Source: Melieria omissa (taxonomy: Eukaryota > Arthropoda > Insecta > Diptera > Ulidiidae). From it: a stretch of 64,000 nt of DNA. The notes beneath the pieces are model-generated. The model worked only from the letters and a program-made list of their open reading frames with translations. It searched no databases and was not told the DNA's origin. The position numbers were made by a program, and so were the translations under genes. This document shows, one piece after another, positions 1 to 12,279 of the stretch. Position 1 is the stretch's first letter; each line of letters opens with the position of its first letter. Where the stretch lies: the NCBI GenBank assembly GCA_963971225.1, contig OZ020268.1, forward strand, positions 61,441,900-61,505,899, in the 5' to 3' direction.

Positions 1-469
1 CCATCGCAGCAGCTGCCTTCGAGTTTGTCCCGCATGGCCAAAAGAGATGCAAGCATCCGCAGCGGCTACCATCCAGCAAAGAGGTCATCGGCGCACCCCT
101 AAGCGCACCCACAGCCAGCCAGCCGTGAGCCGTACTACCACCAGCCAGACATCAGCCGCATCAAGGCAACCCTCCCCCCGGCTACTTCATAAAATTGCAC
201 TCTGCAATGGCGGCCGCGATGGCTAAATGAGTGCTGTGGTTGTTCAGTGATCTGTCAATCCCACCTCTAATCCCTTCCTTTCCTTGTCCTTTTGTACTTA
301 TGTTTCCCACTATTTTCTTCTCCTCGGCTTCAGCCGCTTGTATCGTTTAATGTTTCATGTATTCTTTTGTACATTCGTTATCCAGACGTCCGACAATAAA
401 GACCGAAAACCCAAAACGAAACCCGTGCATTTTATTTTTCCACCGCTCCGCCGCGATACGCATAAACAC
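1..469. other. Left flank, unassigned; short open frame
   Basis: No family recognised. On the plus strand a frame is open from base 2 to a TAA at about 224-226 and encodes a Ser/Thr/Arg-rich peptide without a recognisable domain. It could be the tail of a retroelement ORF that begins outside the window. An AATAAA polyadenylation-type hexamer lies at about 395-400, which would fit the end of a retroelement transcript, but this is inference. The stretch runs directly into the pentanucleotide microsatellite. Confidence 0.25.
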
Positions 470-716
470 TTTTCTTTTCTTTTCTTTTCTTTTCTTTTCT
501 TTTCTTTTCTTTTCTTTTCGTTTCTTTTCTTTTCTTTTCTTTTCTTTTCTTTTCTTTTCTTTTCTTTTCTTTTCTTTTCTTTTCTTTTCTTTTCTTTTCT
601 TTTCTTTTCTTTTCTTTTCTTTTCTTTTCTTTTCTTTTCTTTTCTTTTCTTTTCTTTTCTTTTCTTTTCTTTTCTTTTCTTTTCTTTTCTTTTCTTTTCT
701 TTTCTTTTCTTTTCTT
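470..716. repeat. (TTTTC)n pentanucleotide microsatellite
   Basis: About 49 consecutive TTTTC pentamers with one visible interruption, a G at about 520. The open frames this creates (Phe/Ser/Leu on plus, Lys/Glu/Arg on minus) come from a 5-bp period being read in three frames and are not genes. Confidence 0.98.
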
Positions 717-2127
717 CAAAATCCTAGTGAACCCCCTTTAGCATCTGATCAAATATAGCCAAGATTTTTATATAGATAAATGCATGGTACTTTTAGGAAA
801 CAAGTTTACAAAAAAAATCTTTTATTTTTATGTGATCTTCGAAATATTTGTAAATATATTTTTTTTGTTTGAGTTTTTTTTTGTGTGTTAGAAAAATTGT
901 GCCAAAAGTGACGTTGACTTACGTGAGTGTCTGTTGGGCCCATCGATGCAGCTGAGGTACACTGAAAAAAAATTATCGACATCCAAGCTAAAGCTTGATT
1001 GGTAATTTGGCACAACACAAAAATATGGAAATTTGTAATTTTCTCAAACTTTCACTTTTTTTCAACCACCAGGCATTTACCTTTACACTAATTGTATTTT
1101 TTTTCCCACTTTTATTTTCACTATATATATGCATGAAGCCCTTTGTTTTTCTCTTTTCTTAAAATGTCGAAATTTTCTCATAGGATTTTAACTATTAAAC
1201 ATTTTTACTTTTAATAACTTCAACCCTCCGTCTTCGATTTTGCCCTTCAAACATTTATTTTCTTCCTTGGTTTTGTTGTTTGGTGATGGCTGTGGTGGCA
1301 CAATGCCGAAATGGATGATGAAAATTGTTGTTGTTGCTGTGGTGCTGAATTTAATTTCCCAAAACTTGTTGTTGCTTGCATGCGAGTGTTGTTGAGGTTG
1401 TTGTGGTATTGGCGTTTTATCGTTCAACCGAATGTTGTTGTTTGTCGTTGTTAAGTATTTTAGAACAAATTTTATTTCGACGAAATGTTGTTACGGTTTG
1501 CATTTACTAGTTTAGAAATAATGGTGTTGTTGCAGCCATTCTATAAAAAAATGTTCACTCCAAAAATGTCTACGTTAGGAAAGTGTTCGAAATACGTTCG
1601 CGTTTTTTTTTTGTTTCATCGTTAGCAACCACGCAAGAATTTTAAAGTTTAATTTTGTCTTTTATTTCGATTCCAATGATGTTCGCACCGGCAATTTTCT
1701 TTAGGCACGTATTTTTTTTTTAATAGCATCTTTAACTTTAATTTAATTAATGTTAAATGTCCTTTTTTTTGTCCTTTTATTTTATGAAAGTGACAAATGC
1801 CCTCGGCATCGCGCAACCGGCAGCGAGTCCGCGTCGGAGTGTGGCGTCTACTGATCTTCTCTTTTTCTTCTTTGCGTTGGGTTGCCGCTATATATATTAG
1901 TTTCAAAACAAACGCCAAACCGTTTTTGTCCGTTTGTTCGACCTAATCCGCGCTATCCCGTTTTCTCTCACCGTAACTCATTTGCGTACATGGGTTTGTG
2001 CGTTTGTGCATCATTTTTCGCTCTACCTAAAAAATATCCCACTTAGCAACAGCGGCAAAATAAACAACAACATTCCTTTATTTTTCCGTGTAACAACCAC
2101 TTCGCTGATCGACAAAACCAGTCGATC
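717..2127. other. AT-rich stretch without a recognised gene
   Basis: No ORF has recognisable homology. The stretch has long T and A runs and a GTT-rich segment around 1325-1460 (TTGTTGTTG-type imperfect trinucleotide repeat). A TATATATA box-like sequence at about 1890-1898 follows a GC-richer block. Nothing marks a complete transposon end. It could be host non-coding DNA or decayed retroelement sequence. Confidence 0.4.
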
Positions 2128-2300
2128 ACAACAACCACATTTAGTTTGCATTGGGCTACAAAACCCAACTTAGTGCATTACAACAACCACATTTAGTTTG
2201 CATTGGGCTACAACACCCAACTTAGTGCATTACAACAACCACATTTAATTTGCATTGGGCTACAACACCCAACTTAGTGCCTTACAACAACCACATTTAG
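2128..2300. repeat. 52-bp tandem repeat, about 3.3 copies
   Basis: The motif ACAACAACCACATTTA recurs at about 2128, 2180, 2232 and 2284, a strict 52-bp period. Copies differ by single bases, such as AAACCC versus ACACCC and TTTAGT versus TTTAAT. Each copy contains a short inverted pair (TTGGG and CCCAA around CTACAACA) that could form a small hairpin. The last copy is truncated. Confidence 0.93.
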
Positions 2301-2488
2301 TGACCGGCCCAGCTGAGCTTGCTCACGCACACCGATACAAATGTTTCGCAACATTCTGCGTCTACGTAGAAGTTTGAGCGATGTTGCGTGGGTGGTCTGA
2401 GTAACATGCGCAATGTTGAGCAACTTGCGCAGAATGTTTCTGGGGTTCCAAAACTTTTTTTGAGCGAGCATGCAGACCCCAACAATGA
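2301..2488. other. Unassigned spacer with a short inverted pair
   Basis: GC-richer spacer between the 52-bp repeat and a piggyBac end. AACATTCTGCG (about 2349) and CGCAGAATGTT (about 2428) form an inverted pair. The region may be the decayed end of another element, but no target-site duplication was found. Confidence 0.3.
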
Positions 2489-2677
2489 CTTGTGTTCAAA
2501 ATCAAGAAATAAATTTTTTTTTTGTAAAAATTGTTATTTTTTTATTGCATTTTGAATTATTACAGGCATATATGTAAAAAATACGAATACGAATACAAAA
2601 AATGAGCTTTTTCCATATAGTGACTCTAAGTCACTACATGGTACTTTATGTTACAAAATAATGTGGTACTAATAGGG
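2489..2677 (+). mobile_element. piggyBac-like element, 3' end only
   Basis: This stretch is nearly identical to the last ~195 bases of the larger piggyBac-like copy ending at 5458. It ends in GTGGTACTAATAGGG followed by TTAA at 2678-2681. The terminal GGG next to TTAA is the piggyBac signature. The left side is cut off at about 2489 and joined to unrelated spacer. With the element at 3854 it brackets exactly one satellite unit, suggesting that the piggyBac-plus-unit block was once duplicated together. Confidence 0.85.
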
Positions 2678-3853
2678 TTAATAATATTATGCCTTATTAT
2701 TTAACTAGACTCGTATGCTTTCTATAATGGTATCAATCATCCTTCTATACCCCAAGGTTCGAAAGCAAATCGATTTGGAACGGTGACTTTGAAAAAATTG
2801 CTACTTGGGTGCAACCACTAAAATGCTTGTCAACACCAAATGCATAAGTGCATATTAATAATTAACCCCTTAAAATTTAGCCAGAGTCTTAAACTTTCTC
2901 TATTGGTCCCTAACTTTTCCTTATCCTTCAGGAGTAATGAGCATATCGATGCGCAAGGATAACATTGAAAAACTGCCTATTACAAAATACACACTCACCA
3001 CTAAAGTGCTTATAGATTCCAAACGGTATGGGTTACTTTAATAAAAAACCCCTTCAAATGTAGCTAGGGATTGCAGCTTTAGCAAATTAAATCAATAATT
3101 TGATTACTATTCGGCAATCATGAACAGATCGATGCGCAAGTGTGACATTAAATGGCTGCCTACTGCAAAATCGATAAAATGCTTGTAAAATATGATGATT
3201 CAAGGTTCATAGAAAAAATAATAACCTTAAAACTTAGCTGGAGTTTTGAGCTTTCATAAATGGGGTCAATCTTCTCGCTATCTCAAATAATGCAGGAGAA
3301 TTTCGTTGTGGAAAAGTGATATCGACCACATGATACATCTATATCAGGTGTGAACAAAATCTTCTTATGGAAAAGCAAACACCAATACATGTAATGTTGC
3401 CCAAAAAAATGCAAACAAATTATTTATTTAATTGATTTCGCTTGACCCTTAAAATTATAAGTGAAAAAAATATAATGTTCCCATTTGTCATTGCCGAAAG
3501 GCCAACCAATCGCCAACACAAAAAAGCATACACACCAAAACTACAACAACAAAAGCATCTAATTTTTTTCATACATACAATTTCTTGAGGTAACAAAACA
3601 AAAATCCGCGCAGCCCTCACACGTGTTGCTTCGCTGCTGTCACAACAACGACTGATTGAAAGAATGCACCTCTGATCTATATAACCAATCAAATGCTTGT
3701 GGAACCTAAGTACGCACAATCACTTTAATCAAAATGGCGTCAAAATTAAGCCAGAGTGACCACCATTCACCAATTTGGTAAATAAAAAAAATATCCCACC
3801 GGCAGCATGATCGAAATTATGGCTGTTAATCTCGACCCGTTAACGGATTTTAA
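2678..3853. repeat. Satellite unit 1 (~1.17 kb) - type description
   Basis: First copy of the tandem unit that forms the backbone of the window, taken to start at TTAATAATATTATGCC and end at the TTAA before the next copy. It has four diverged monomers, each starting with a TAGCYAGA/GG-type motif and carrying ATCGATGCGCAAG-like and AAAATGCTTGTAA-like blocks about 175-183 bp apart. A ~430-bp non-monomer segment follows. That segment has GTTGAAAGCACATTGTGC, a CACGTG hexamer, a short palindrome (TTGCTGTCACAACAA) and TATATAACCAAT. A ~130-bp tail beginning AAGCCAGAGTGACC may be a fifth, truncated monomer. Short ORFs across it are broken by indels between copies, so I treat it as non-coding. Confidence 0.93.
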
Positions 3854-5458
3854 CCCGATTAGTACCACGCAGTGACTTTGGGTCACTGTTAAAAATGAAA
3901 CCTTTATATTAACTATGATATTATTTATTTCTATAAGACGCTTTATGTATTTGTTTATTAAGCTTTCGCTTTGTATAAATACATGTTTCATTCAATTTTT
4001 TTTTACATTTACAAGTTCAAATCTTTGAAAAAAACAAAAAACTGCGTAAAGTACCACGTAGTGACTATAAGTCACTGTGTGTAAGAAATTTAAAAATTGC
4101 GATAGTATGCCAAGAAAATATAAACATTTGCAATTTTTGGTTTGAAATGGTATCATCTAATAGTGAGGTTGATATAGAGGAAGAAGGGTTTGAAGTTGAG
4201 GGCGAGCAGTCCTTTCATGAACTTGAAGAATTGGCTGTAAATGATGGTTATGCCTACGTAGGTAAGGATTGTACAGCATGGAACAAAAATCCGCATCTAC
4301 AAAGCAAAACTCAAGCTCACAGCATAGTAAAAGGAAGGACCAACAAGGTAGTTCTTCCACCAGGACGCTGCAAACTGCTGCAGACACATTCTCGCTCTTT
4401 TTTGATAGCAACGTGGTAGATGTCATCGTGAATTTTACAATTTTGAATGTCAATAGAAAGCTCGACGCAAAATGGAAGCTCACTGACGACGTCGAAATTC
4501 GTGCATATATTGGGTTATTGATTGATGCAGGAGCGCGAAATAATGGCATAGCTGGCTATAAAGAGTTTTGACCCTTTATATGGCACTTTATTGTATCGCG
4601 CTTGTGTGTCGAGGCAGAGATTTGTAGACTTATCACGTTACTTGAGACTTGATGACATGGCTACAGGATCCATTCGTAGATCACAAGATAAATTTGCACC
4701 AATCAGAGATCTCTGGGACATGATAAATATTAATTTGAAGAAGCACTACATTCCTGGCATAAATTTGACTATAGACGAACAATTTCTTCCATTTACGTAC
4801 CATCAAAACCGGATAAATATGGTATGAAAAATTGAATTTGCGATAGTGGAAACAGCTACCCCTTATTCCGAATACCATACTTGGGCAAGGAAGGTAGAAG
4901 CAGAGGATCAAATCTAGCGCAAAATGTTGTAGATAAGCTTTGTGAACCTTATGAATAAACATGCAAAAATATAACTTTTGACAACTATTTTACCAGCTTG
5001 GAATTGACACAAAGCTTGCTATCAAAAAAATTGATTTGTGTTGGCACAATGTAATTTCCTTGTTAACAGAAAAAAAGTAGTCATAAGCAGCATTTCCGGA
5101 TTTCGAAAAATCTCAACTTTAGTATGTTATGTGCCAAAGAAAAATAATAAACAATGCACCATTCAACGGAAGTTGATGCCGAAAATAAAAATAAGCCACA
5201 GATAAATCTCTTCTACAACGCAACGAAAGGTTGCAACGAGCATTCTAAAAAGACTGTTATTTGCATGACTTGTGTTCAAAATCAAGAAATAAATTTTGTT
5301 TTTGTAAAAATTGTTATTTTTTTTATTGCATTTTGAATTATTACAGGCATATATGTAAAAAATACGAATACGAATACAAAAAATGAGCTTTTTCCATATA
5401 GTGACTCTAAGTCACTACATGGTACTTTATGTTACAAAATAATGTGGTACTAATAGGG
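3854..5458 (+). mobile_element. piggyBac-like DNA transposon, decayed
   Basis: Inserted at TTAA. The left flank reads GATTTTAA, then CCCGATTAGTACCAC. The right end reads GTGGTACTAATAGGG followed by CTAA, a one-base decay of TTAA. TIRs are about 14 bp (CCC[G/T]ATTAGTACCAC). Just inside lie palindromic blocks of the form AGTGACTnnnAGTCACT, at both ends and again near 4055; these look like subterminal transposase-binding repeats. At ~1.6 kb it is shorter than autonomous piggyBac elements (2-2.5 kb), and its coding region is interrupted. A separate copy starts at 58437. Confidence 0.92.
4147..5267 (+). pseudogene. piggyBac-like transposase remnant
   Basis: Three pieces in different frames resemble a PGBD-type transposase. 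The N-terminal acidic piece starts at 4147. The second piece (to 4571) has a VRAYIGLLI-like region (EIRAYIGLLIDAGARNN). The third, 4591-4827, contains LTIDEQFLPF, equivalent to the DEQ-type first catalytic Asp motif of the family. A C-terminal piece near 5154-5267 has PQINLFYNATKGC and ICMTC, a remnant of the cysteine-rich C-terminus. Most of the catalytic core between the third and C-terminal pieces is missing, and there are at least two frameshifts. It cannot encode a working transposase. Confidence 0.88.
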
Positions 5459-8400
5459 CTAATAATATTATGCCTTATTATTTAGCTAGACTCGTATGCT
5501 TTCTATAATGGTATCAATCATCCTTCTTACCCCAAGGTTCGAAAGCAAATCGATTTGGAACGGTGACTTTGAAAAAATTGCTACTTGGGTGCAACCACTA
5601 AAATGCTTGTCAACACTAAATGCATAAGTGCATATTAATAATTGACCCCCTACAATTTAGCCAGAGTCTTATGCTTTCTATATTGGTCCCTAACTTTTCC
5701 TTACCCTTCTGGAATAATGAGCATATCAATGCGCAAGGATAACATTGAAAAACTGCCTATTACAAAATACACACTCACCACTAAAGTGCTTATAGATTCC
5801 AAACGGTATGGGTTACGTTAATAAAAAACCCCTTAAAATGTAGCTAGAGATTGCAGCTTTATCTAATTAAATCAATAATTTGAAAATTATTCGGCAATCA
5901 TGAACAGATCGATGCGCAAGAGTGACATTAAATGGCTGCCTACTGCAAAATCGATAAAATGCTTGTAAAATATGATGATTCTAGGTTTATAGACAAAATA
6001 AAAACCCTAAGACCTAGCTGGAGTTTTGAGCTTTCATAAATGGAGTCAATCTTCTCGCTATCTCAAATAATGCAGGAGAATTTCGTTGTGGAAAAGTGAT
6101 ATCGACCACATGATACATCTATATCAGGGGTGCCCAAAATCTTCTTATGGAAAAGCAGAAACCAATACATGTAAAGTTGCCCAAAAAAATGCAAACAAAT
6201 TATTTAATTAATTGAATTAGTTGAAAGCACATTGTGCATTTCGCTTGACCCTTAAAATTATAAGTGAAAAAAATATAATGTTCCCATTTGTCATTGCCGA
6301 AAGGCCAACCAATCGCCAAACAAAAACTACAACAACAAAAGCATCAAATTTTTTTTCATACATACAATTTCTTGAGGCAACAAAACAAAAATCCGCGCAG
6401 CCCCCACACGTGTTTCTTCGTTGCTGTCACAACAACGACTGATTGATAGAATGCACCTCTGATCTATATAACCAATCAAATGCTTGTGGAACTTAAGTAT
6501 GCACAATAACTTTAATCAAAATGGCGTCAAAATTAAGCCAGAGTGACCACCTTTCACCAATTTGGTAAATAAAAAAAATATCCCACCGGCAGCATGATCG
6601 AATTTATGGCTGTTAAATCTCGACCCGTTAACGGATTTTAATAATATTATGCCTTATTATTTAGCTAGACTCGTATGCTTTCTATAATGGTATCAATCAT
6701 CCTTCTATACCCCAAGGTTCGAAAGCAAATCGATTTGGAACGGTGACTTTGAAAAAATTGGTTCTTGGGTGCAACCACTAAAATGCTTGTCAACACCAAA
6801 TGCATAAGTGCATATTAATAATTGACCCCTTAAAATTTAGCCAGAGTCTTATGCTTTCTATATTGGTCCCTAACTTTTTCTTATCCTTCCGGAATAATGA
6901 GCATATCGATGCGCAAGGATAACATTGAAAAACCGCCTATTACAAAATACACACTCACAACTAAGTGCTTATAGATTCCAAACGGTATAGGTTACGTTAA
7001 TAAAAACCCCTTAAAATGTAGCTAGAGATTGCAGCTTTATCAAATTAAATCAATAATTTGATTACTATTCGGCAATCATGAACAGATCGATGCGCAGAGT
7101 GACATTAAATGGCTGCCTACTGCAAAATCGATAAAATGCGTGTAAAATATGATGATTCTAGGTTTATAGAAAAAATAATAACCTTAAAACCTAGCTGGAG
7201 TTTTGAGCTTTCATAAATGGGGTCAATCTTCTCGCTATCTCAAATAATGCAGGAGAATTTCGTTGTGGAAAAGTGATATCGACCAAAGTTGCCCAAAAAA
7301 ATGCAAACAAATTATTTCATTAATTGAATTAGTTGAAAGCACATTGTGCATTTCGCTTGACCCTTAAAATTATAAGTGAAAAAAATATAATGTGTTAATG
7401 TTTTTTTCATACTTACAATTTCTTGAGGCAACAAAACAAAAATCCGCGCGCCCCCACACGTGTTGCTTCGTTGCTGTCACAACAACGACTGATTGAAAGA
7501 ATGCACCTCTGATCTATATAACCAATCAAATGCTTGTGGAACCTAAGTACGCACAATCACTTTAATCAAAATGGCGTCAAAATTAAGCCAGAGTGACCAC
7601 CTTTCACCAATTTGGTAAATAAAAATATATCCCACCGGCAGTATGATCGAAATTACGGCTGTTAAATCTCGACCCGTTAACGGATTTTAATAATATTATG
7701 CCTTATTATTTAGCTAGACTCGTATGCTTTCTATAATGGTATCAATCATCCTTCTGTACCCCAAGGCTCGAAAGCAAATCGATTTGGAACGGTGACTTTG
7801 AAAAAATTGCTAAATGGGTGCAACCACTAAAATGCTTGTCAACACCAAATGCATAAGTGCATATTAATAATTGACCCGTTAAAATTTAGCCAGAGTCTCA
7901 TGCTTTCTATATTGGTCCCTAACTTGTCATTATCCTTAAGGAATAATGAGCATATCGATGCGCAAGGATAACATTGAAAAACTGCCTATTACAAAATACA
8001 CACTCACCACTAAAGTGCTTATAGATTCCAAACGGTATGGGTTACGTTAATAAAAAACCCCTTAAAATGTAGCTAGATATTGCAGCTTTATCAAATTAAA
8101 TCAATAATTTGATTACTATTCGGCAATCATGAACAGATCGATGCGCAAGAGTGACATTAAATGGCTGCCTACTGCAAAATCGATAAAATGCTTGTAACAT
8201 ATGATGATTCTAGGTTTATAGAAAAAATAATAACCTTAAAACCTAGCTGGAGTTTTGAGCTTTCAATTATGTGGTCAATCTTCTCGCTATCTCAAATAAT
8301 GCAGGAGAATTTCGTTGTGGAAAAGTGATATCGACCACATGATACATCTATATCAGGGGTGCCCAAAATCTTCTTATGGAAAAGCAAAAACCAATACATG

Positions 8401-11400
8401 TAAAGTTGCCCAAAAAACTGCAAACAAACTATTTAATTAATTGAGTTAGTTGAAAGCACATTGTGCATTTCGCTTGACCCTTAAAATTATAAGTGAAAAA
8501 AATATAATGTTCCCATTTGTCATTGCCGAAAAGCTAACCAATCGCCAAAACAAAAACTACAACAACAAAAGCATCTAATTTTTTTCATATATACAATTTC
8601 TTGAGGCAACAAAACAAAAATCCGCGCAGCCCCCACACGTGTTGCTTCGTTGCTATCACAACAACGACTGATTGAAAGAATGCACCTCTGATCTATATAA
8701 CCAATCAATTGCTTGTGGAACCTAAGTACGCACAATCACTTTAATCAAAATGGCGTCAAAATTAAGCCATTAAGTGACCACCTTTCACCAATTTGGTAAA
8801 TAAAACAAATATCCCACCGGCAGCATGATCGAAATTATGGCTGTTAAATCTCGACCCGTTAACGGATTTTAATAATATTATGCCTTATTATTTAGCTAGA
8901 CTCGTATGCTTTCTATAATGGTATCAATCATCCTTCTATACCTCAAGGTTCGAAAGCAAATAGATTTGGAACGGTGACTTTGAAAAAATTGCTACTTGGG
9001 CGCAACCACTAAAATGCTTGTCAACACCAAATGCATAAGTGCATATTAATAATTGACCCCTTAAAATTTAGCCAGAGTCTTATGCTTTCTATATTGGTCC
9101 CTAACTTTTCATTATCCTTCAGGAATAATGAGCATATCGATGCGCAAGGATAACATTGAAAAACTGCCTATTGCAAAATACACACTCACCACTAAAGTGC
9201 TTATAGATTCCAAACGGTATGGGTTACGTTAATAAAAAACCCCTTAAAATGTAGCTAGGTATTGCAGCTTTATCAAATTAAATCAATAATTTGATTACTA
9301 TTCGGCAATCATGAACAGATCGATGCGCAAGAGTGACATTAAATGGCTGCCTACTGCAAAATCGATAAAATACTTGTAAAATATGATGATTCTAGGTTTA
9401 TAGAAAAAATAATAACCTTAAAACTTAGCTGGAGTTTTGAGCTTTCATAAATGGGGTCAATCTTCTCGCTATCTCAAATAATGCAGGAGAATTTCGTTGT
9501 GGAAAATTGATATCGACCACATGATACATCTATATCAGGGGTGCCCAAAATCTTCTTATGGAAAAGCAAAATCCAATACATGTAAAGTTGCCCAAAAAAA
9601 ATGCAAACAAATTATTTAATTAATTAGTTGAAAGCACATTGTGCATTTCGCTTGACCCTTAAAATTATAAGTGAAAAAAATATAATGTTCCCATTTGTCA
9701 TTGCCGAAAGGCCAACCAATCGCCAACACAAAAAAGCATACACACAAAAACTACAACAACAAAAGCATCTACTTTTTTTTCATACATACAACTTCTTGAG
9801 GCAACAAAACAAACATCCGTGGAACTCCCACACGTGTTGCTTCGTTGCTGTCACAACAACGACTGATTGAAAGAATGCACCTCTGATTTATATAACCAAT
9901 CAAATGCTTGTGGAACCTAAGTACGCACAATCACTTTAATCAAAATGGCGTCAAAATTAAGCCAGACTGACCACCTTTCAACAATTTGGTAAATACAAAA
10001 AATTCCCACCGGCAGCATGATTGAAATTATGGCTGTTAAATCTCGACCCGTTAACGGATTTTAATAATATTATACCTTATTATTTAGCTAGACTCGTATG
10101 CTTTCTATAATGGTATCAATCATCCTTCTATACCTCAAGGTTCGAAAGCAAATCGATTTGGAACGGTGACTTTGAAAAAATTGCTACTTGGGTGCAACCA
10201 CTAAAATGCTTGTCAACACCAAATGCATAAGTGCATATTAATAATTGACCCGTTAAAATTTAGCCAGAGTCTTATGCTTTCTATATTGGTCCCTAACTTT
10301 TCATTATCCTTCAGGAATAATGAGCATATCGATGCGCAAGGATAACATTAAAAAACTGCCTATTACAAAATACACACTCACCACTAAAGTGCTTATAGAT
10401 TCCAAACGGTATGGGTTACGTTAATAGAAAACCCCTTCAAATGTAGCTAGAGATTGCAGCTTTATCAAATTAAATCAATAATTTGATACTATTCGGCAAT
10501 CATGAACAGATCGATGCGCAAGGGTGACATTAAATGGCTGCCTACTGCAAAATCGATAAAATGCTTTTAAAATATGATGATTCTAGGTTTATAGAAAAAA
10601 TAATAACCTTAAAGCCTAGCTGGAGTTTTGAGCTTTCATAAATGGGGGCAATCTTCTCGCTATCTCAAATAATGCAGGAGAATTTCGTTGTGGAAAAGTG
10701 ATATCGACCACATGATACATATATATCAGGGGTGCCCAAAGTTGCCCAAAAAAATGCAAACAAATTATTTAATTAATTGAATTAGTTGAAAGCACATTGT
10801 GCATTTCGCTTGACCCTTAAAATTATAAGTGAAAAAAATATAATGTTCCCATTTGTCATTGCCGAAAGGCCCACCAATCGCCAATACAAAAACGCATACA
10901 CACAAAAACTACAACAACAAAAGCATCTAATTTTTTTTCATACATACAACTTCTTGAGGCAACAAAACAAACATCCGTGGAACTCCCACACGTGTTGCTT
11001 CGTTGCTGTCACAACAACGACTGATTGAAAGAATGCACCTCTGATCTATATAACCAATCAAATGCTTGTGGAACCTAAGTACGCACAATCACTTTAATCA
11101 AAATGGCGACAAAATTAAGCCAGAGTGACCACCTTTCACCAAGTTGGTAAATAAAAAGAATATCCCACCGGCAGCATGATCGAAATTATGGCTGTTAAAT
11201 CTCGACCCGTTAACGGATTGTAATAATATTATGCCTTATTATTTAGCTAGACTCGTATGCTTTTTATAGTGGTATCAATCATCCTTCTATACCCCAAGGT
11301 TCGAAAGCAAATCGATTTGGAACGGTGACTTTGAAAAAGTGCTACTTGGGCGCAACCACTAAAATGCTTGTCAACACCAAATGCATAAGTGCATATTAAT

Positions 11401-11440
11401 AATTGACCCCTTAAAATTTAGCCAGAGTCTTATGCTTTCT
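5459..11440. repeat. Satellite array, units 2-7
   Basis: Unit starts at about 5459, 6638, 7688, 8869, 10063 and 11220. Spacings are ~1,180, 1,050, 1,180, 1,195 and 1,157 bp; unit 7 is interrupted at 11441. Short units reflect internal deletions, for example the loss of ~120 bp around GACCAAAGTTGCCC (about 7285) and a deletion joining AATATAATG to TTAATGTTTTTTTCATA (about 7390). Copies are roughly 95 percent alike by eye and differ by scattered substitutions, homopolymer length and indels. Confidence 0.93.
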
Positions 11441-11614
11441 GAGAGTAAAAATTGCCTATGAAAAAGCTCCCAACCTGCCGTTCGGAACCGGCATAAAACT
11501 GTAGGTCCCTTCCTCCCGCGTACAAAATTCACACGCACAACACGGGTGGTTGCGGGAAGCTAGGCCTTGGTCTCGCGTAAGCGCGCTGTCGTGCATATCA
11601 ATTATTAATTATTA
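11441..11614 (+). mobile_element. SINE/LINE-derived 3' fragment with 12-bp TSD
   Basis: A ~174-bp insertion flanked by a perfect 12-bp target duplication, CTTATGCTTTCT (11429-11440 and 11615-11626). It carries CTGCCGTTCGGAACCGGC and AAACTGTAGGTCCC and ends in an AT-rich (ATTA)n-like tail. The same core (CCGTTCGGATTCGGC, AAACTGTAGGTCCC) occurs on the minus strand of the tRNA-headed SINE at 13886 and 62973. It has no tRNA head and may be 5'-truncated. No coding capacity. Confidence 0.8.
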
Positions 11615-12279
11615 CTTATGCTTTCTATATTGGTCCCTAACTTTTCATTATCCTTCAGGAATAATGAGCATATCGATGCGCAAGGATAACATTGAAAAAC
11701 TGCATATTACAAAATACACACTCACCACTAAAGTGCTTATAGATTCGAAACGGTATGGGTTACGTTAATAAAAATCCCTTAAAATGTAGCTATAGATCGC
11801 AGCTTTATCAAATTAAATCAATAATTTGATTACTATTCGGCAATCATGGACATGTCGATGCGCAAGAGTGACATTAAATGGCTGCCTACTGCAAAATCGA
11901 TAAAATGCTTGTAAAATATGATGATTCTCGGTTTATAGAATAAATAATAAACTTAAACCCTAACTGGAGTTTTGAGCTTTCATAAATGGGGTCAATCTTC
12001 TCGCTATCTCAAATAATGCAGGAGAATTTCGTTGTGGAAAAGTGATATCGACCACATGATACATCTATATCAGGGGTGCCCAAAATCTTCTTATGGAAAA
12101 GCAAAAACCAATACATGTAAAGTTGCCCAAAAAACTGCAAGCAAACTATTTAATTAATTGAGTTAGTTGAAAGCACATTGTGCATTTCGCTTGACCCTTA
12201 AAATTATAAGTGAAAAAATATAATGTTCCCATTTGTCATTGCCGAAAGGCCAACCAATCGCCAATACAAAAAAGCATAC
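11615..12279. repeat. Satellite unit 7, continued
   Basis: Resumes after the SINE-core insertion at CTTATGCTTTCTATATTGG and runs to the target site of the solo LTR (ATAC, 12276-12279). Monomers 2-4 and the first part of the non-monomer segment are present. Confidence 0.9.

Noticed and set aside
470..716. Long low-complexity ORFs rich in Phe/Ser/Leu or Lys/Arg
   Set aside because: They follow from the 5-bp repeat being free of stops in several frames; the composition is not that of a gene.
10786..11028. A recurring ~80-residue plus-strand frame (starts MKAHCAFRLTLK) in many satellite units
   Set aside because: It is interrupted by indels and alternative C-termini in several units and has no domain. 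Similarity is at the DNA level along the whole unit, with no sign of frame conservation.
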